A stretch of DNA of 64,000 bases. Source: Botryosphaeria dothidea (taxonomy: Eukaryota > Ascomycota > Dothideomycetes > Botryosphaeriales > Botryosphaeriaceae). The stretch covers positions 3,472,001-3,536,000 of the forward strand of contig WWBZ02000062.1 in NCBI GenBank assembly GCA_011503125.2, given 5' to 3'. Numbering within the stretch: the first letter of the stretch is position 1; each line of letters starts with the position of its first letter. The position numbers were made by a program, and so were the translations under genes. Positions 59,971-64,000 of this stretch are shown one piece after another. The notes beneath the pieces were generated by a model. The model searched no databases. It was not told where the DNA came from and was given only the letters and a program-made list of their open reading frames with translations.

Positions 59971-62100
59971 CGTTTCTTCCTTATAAGAAGGCGGAACCTA
60001 GCGGCTCCGACCCTTCTATAGTCGAGTTCTTTTCTCTCTCTCTAGCTTTATACTACTAGACTAGAGTCCTTAAATCTAAGGATTTATTTTTCTATATCTA
60101 GTTCTACTCTCTCTTTTACTAACTATAGTAAGCTAAGAATAACTTTATAGCCTTTAATCCTTAGAGCTATATAAAAGTAAGCTCTTTTCGTTTAGTATCC
60201 GCCGATATCGATCTCGGTAATTACTACTTCGGTAATCTAGGAGTCGGTAATAGTATTAACTAACTAGATTTATCTTAGTCGGATAGAAATACGCTAGAGT
60301 TTATATCTTCGAGCGAATCGAGCATCGATAAAGCTATAGAATAAGCACCTAGAATTAATAAGGGTTTAAGTAGAGATCTTCTTATTAATAAGTACTAAAA
60401 CTAAGAAAGATAGTTTTTCTATATACTTATTCTCGAATTACTTCTAATCTACTTAAAGCTTACTTTACTCCTTTTACTCCTAACGGCGAATTTTATTAGG
60501 AGCTACTCTTTTTCCGAATTCTTATTAACCTCTAATACTTTAGTATCCTCTTCTAATTACGGAGGAACTTCCTACTCCGTCTATCTAATACTAGTAGCTT
60601 AAGCTAGGCGACGGGCAGGCGTATAAGGGCATGCATGCTTCTAGTATCCTAAAGCACCACAACGCGTATAAAGCCTATTCTAACGCCGTCGGTTAATCTT
60701 ATCTTAAGTTACCTATTTAGCTCTCCGGGTTAGTACGGCTTTAGCTAGGCCTATTAGTTCCCAGTCTATTTAGTCGTTTTAAAGAGGCTTTGGATACGTA
60801 GTAGGTCTGGTAGTCGTCATTAATCGAGTAGATCTCTTATTAGTTTAAGGACTTAGACTTCTCCTTCCTTAATACCCACTTCGTAGAACTAACTTCTTAG
60901 CCTTATTAATAGCCTCTATATCGTTACTAGTTCTAGCTAGCAAGTTAGTAAATTCGTAGAACGTAAGATCTTCTAAGCTCTTGCTAACTAGTCGGTCTTT
61001 TAATTCCCAGCTAATTAAGTCCTAAAGAGAGTCTTTCTTTTGCTTATCGTTCCATATAGTACTTTTGCCAGATTTAAGCATTAGGTGGCGGAACTTTACA
61101 AAGTATTCTCTAAAGGGGCCACCTTTTTAATGTAGGGCTCGGAGCTCGCGACGTGCTTTTTCCTCGCGATATAGGTCGCCAAATACGGCCCTTAGCTATT
61201 CGAATAGGTCCTAGGTTATAGCCGTCTAGCTTAAGGATCTCTACTATAGTTATAAGTAGGTAAGCGCGGTTCCTCGTAGCTAGTTAAATAGTAACGCTAC
61301 TTATATCGTTTCTAGGTAGCTTACGTAATCGATTCGAAGTTTCTAATTTACTTAATTAATCTAGGCTTCTAGCTCCTTTCGTTCTCCTTTAAATTCTACT
61401 AGTTCGGGTAGAATTTTTCTTAGCCTTTAACTTGCCGTAAGCGCTTAAGTAACCGCTTTAGTAATTACGGTCGGTAGGGTTTATACTTAAGTCGTTAGGG
61501 TGGACGTAGCTATTCCTACGCTAGGCTACCTTATTATTAGTATAGTAGCCTAGCTATCTATTCGTGCCTATAGCTAAGTAACTATTATAAATAGTTAGTT
61601 CGCCTATTACGGTGGGTCCTCTTATTCGCGCTACGGGGCCTCTTACGGTTTATCTATTAGTTAGTCGTCTATTCTAGGACGCGTCTTTAGGTGTCTTCTT
61701 AGGTGTCTCCTTAGGTATCTTCTTAGATGCCCTCTCTAAGATCTCCCTTTTAGATCTTCTTTTAGAGACTTCTTCGTACCTTCTTAAACGCCACGCTATC
61801 GTTTTATTAAAGGGCTTCCTTCGGGAACCTTCTTAAGTGCCTATACGGATACCTTCTTAAACGATTTCCTAGGTATAGTTAACTAGCAACGAGCCTAGCT
61901 ACTATCCTATTTCTTAGGTAACTTAGGTAACTTAGGTAAAGAGAAGCCGTGCTTACGTAGGAGCTTTAGCGTATAGAGAAAAGGAGAATAAGGATATAGT
62001 ACTTACGTAGGAGCTATAGCGTATAGAGGAAGGAAATAAGGAAAGCCGTGCTTACGTAGAAGCTTTAGCGTATAGAGGAAGGGGAATAAGCTTAGTCTAA

Positions 62101-62350
62101 TATAATGGCTTATATCCGGTGCACTCGCGGAAATATAGTAGTATTACTATCTACGAGAAGACTAAGCTAAAGAGAAAAGAAAGAAAGGTTTAAGTAAGAT
62201 AGCGCTGCTTATATATCTCTCTAGAGTCCCTTTTACTAGTAGCGAGTTATAGAGTTTTCTTATTAAGCTTCGTTAAGCTTTAGGGTCCTCTTAACCCAAG
62301 GTCTCGCCGTAGAATCTATCTAAGGTACCCTTAGGGTTTAAACCGTAATA
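62101..62350 (-). repeat. 5' LTR of element E
   Basis: 250 bp, partner of 51086-51335, followed by ATAGA and then D protease sequence. Confidence 0.87.
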
Positions 62351-63074
62351 ATAGATCTATTAGCTAGCTTAAGAGATTTAGATTATATTTTTTAACGAGT
62401 AGGGAGCGAGTATTCCTTAATAAAAGTATTATCTATAAATAAGAACGAAGTACTAGAGTCTAGTATAGATAAGGTTTCGATTATATTATTAACTACTAAC
62501 TTAAGAATAAGGAGTAGACGTTTTTCGAGATTAATAGCGCGTAGTATCGAGGTACGAGGTTCGGGGGGTAAAAATAAGAGTATTCCGAGGTTCGAAGATA
62601 AAAAAGTAAGAATAGAGAATTAATTTAAAGTAGAAAGTAGCGGGAGGCTAGATAGGTGCCGGGTACTATCTAGCCTTCTACGTTTTTTAATACGTAGAGA
62701 ACTAAAGCCGTAGGAGGAGTTATAGAAGTCGAGGTTTTAGAGGAGACGAGTAGATTTATTACTAGTAGCGAGGTAGGCGGAGAGAGTATAGTTATAGTCG
62801 AATTAAGATTTAAATTCTTTAAACTCTTTAGACCCTTTATTTTAAAGTACTTACGTATCTAGTAGTTCGAATTACTATAGTAAGCGTAGAGATTATTAGC
62901 TCTTCGATACGCTTTTTAAGTAGAGATATCTAGTTCTATAGATTTACTTTAGAGGATCGAGGTTAGCGCGGGAGACGAGGATCGAGGGGTAGCTAGTATA
63001 AAGAGAGGAGTCGAGGTAGAAATACGAGTTACGGGTGTCTTTTTCTTAATTATTCGAGTATAGAGTTAGTTATT

Positions 63075-64000
63075 TATTAGGCCCCTTAAGCGCTACCACC
63101 CTAGGCAACTAGGTAGATACTTAATAGTAACTAGAGGCCCCAGCTTTACCAAGGATAACTCGGTTAGGCACTAGGGCACGGGCCCAGCGCTAAGCGACTA
63201 GGTATATTTACCCTTCGCCCTCTCTTTCTAGACTCTCTTTTCTTTCTCCTTGTACATAGATTTTCAGTTAAAAGCAATACCATCATTTCGGCTTTGCTGC
63301 CTTACACAATCTATATACCACCAACAAGGAACCTAAACTCGATAACCCGACACCCGTACCATCAACCAGAACCTAAACTCGATAACCTGCAACCAGAACC
63401 CGACAACACCAACAACCTACAACCAGAACTTAACAACACCGATACTCTACGACAAGCAACCTAGAAACATTAAAACCTATACTATTAGAGAAATAATAGT
63501 ACAATTACAGGAAATCTATCTTCTTTAACAAGATACGAAGATCCTCGTTAATCCCGCACTAATCTCTTTAGAGTTTCACCCGAAACACGAGTCAAACTAC
63601 TCTAAAAACTAGAATAACTAATCAGCGAAGATTATGGCGCAACAAAGCCTATTCCCCGCAAGCCATAGTCGTAGCCGTACTAGCAGCATCGCTAGCACTA
63701 CTTTTATTCACCCAAGCGATAATAAAGAAGGATCATTCAGCAACACAGTTAGGGGACCTAGCTAGAACCTCAACGAGTTTACAAGTAGTACCATCCCATT
63801 TCAGGGCTTTCCTAATACCTTAGACCAGCAAAGTCAAGCTGCCGGTCCCACCTCACGTCGCACTATCTCACGTAGAAACCCAGAACCCGAAGAACTTGTA
63901 CATTCATCAGCCACGGATCTTAACCTTACCATCAACCCCGGAATACCAAGTAACTACGGACTCGACTCTATTCGCTGGCCCAACGAATATGCCTTCTACA
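63075..64000 (+). mobile_element. Element H: LTR retrotransposon 5' end, runs off the window
   Basis: LTR about 63075-63306 (TATTAGGCC...GCCTTACA), followed by a leader with repeated AACCTAAACTCGATAACC-like units (63330-63390) and a gag-like frame from ATG 63634. That frame is Ser/Arg/Asn-rich (MAQQSLFPASHSRSRTSS), has one in-frame TAG near 63760 (C-to-T in Gln likely) and is otherwise open to the window end. Much less mutated than the neighbouring elements. It truncates D at 63074. Superfamily cannot be told from this part. Confidence 0.65.

Larger units (their letters stand above)
51086..62350 (-). mobile_element. Ty3/gypsy element E (interrupted by copia element F)
   Basis: LTRs of 250 bp at 51086-51335 and 62101-62350, target duplication ATAGA (51081-51085 and 62351-62355), inserted in the protease region of D. 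Minus-strand order: gag 62100-59976, then pol 54565-51336, with element F between. Reverse transcriptase text near 54346-54158 ([18 protein letters not shown]) is close to that of element B; the catalytic box near 53885 reads Ile-Asp-Asn. A polypurine tract (complement of 51336-51362) precedes the 3' LTR. Strongly AT-enriched, all frames broken. Confidence 0.87.
42528..63074 (-). mobile_element. Ty3/gypsy element D (multiply interrupted, 5' end lost)
   Basis: A minus-strand copy of the X family. Pieces: 42528-43682 (integrase end), 48831-51085 (integrase, RNase H, RT and protease, reverse complement of ~38850-42150) and 62351-63074 (protease to gag with the zinc-knuckle region). Interrupted by a full-length LINE (43683-48813) and element E (51086-62350). 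The sequence is saturated with TAG/TAA; the RT box is again Asp-Asn. At 63075 it is cut by the LTR of element H, so its 5' LTR is not in the window. Confidence 0.8.

Overview
The window comes from a filamentous ascomycete (Pezizomycotina). Genes carry short introns (about 47-75 nt, GTRNGT donors, CTRAC-type branch sites, YAG acceptors). The protein families are typical of fungal accessory or secondary-metabolite regions. The right half is retrotransposon sequence full of C-to-T/G-to-A changes of the kind left by repeat-induced point mutation (RIP).

Two compartments meet at about 27.4 kb. The left part (1-27.4 kb) is moderately GC-rich and gene-bearing. In order it holds an isopenicillin-N-synthase-like dioxygenase (5' end cut by the window), a zinc alcohol dehydrogenase, an NmrA-like reductase, a TauD-type dioxygenase with six exons, the C-terminal part of an AflR-type regulator, a small three-exon dimeric alpha/beta-barrel (ABM) protein, a XanA-like dioxygenase, a UbiA prenyltransferase, a short-chain dehydrogenase, a dead GH71 glucanase gene, a second TauD-type dioxygenase (paralogue of the first), a ten-exon Dal5-type MFS permease, a truncated alpha/beta-hydrolase and a ruined highly reducing polyketide synthase (KS-AT-DH-MT-ER-KR-ACP remnants). 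Read together, this is most simply a decayed polyketide/meroterpenoid-like cluster in which the core synthase is dead while most tailoring genes remain open. An alternative reading of part of it (XanA-like and TauD-like enzymes, Dal5-like permease, NmrA-like protein) is nitrogen or sulfur scavenging.

The right part (27.4-64 kb) is a nested stack of retroelements with readable target-site duplications (TSDs). A LINE (three copies) carries a solo LTR. A Ty3/gypsy family with ~370-bp LTRs appears as element X and as a second copy D. A nearly 6-kb chromodomain Ty3/gypsy element (B) with identical 184-bp LTRs sits in X. A full-length LINE sits in D. An 11.3-kb Ty3/gypsy element (E, 250-bp LTRs) also sits in D, and a 5.4-kb copia element (F, 148-bp LTRs) sits in E. 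A further element (H, ~232-bp LTR) runs off the right end.

The most unusual structure is the X/D arrangement. The two halves of X lie in opposite orientation, bounded by LTRs in opposite orientation and by an inverted 5-base repeat. This is explained by D inserting into X, followed by an LTR-LTR inversion. Almost every retroelement reading frame has CAG/CAA/TGG-to-stop changes, and several catalytic Asp codons have become Asn, so these elements are inactive.
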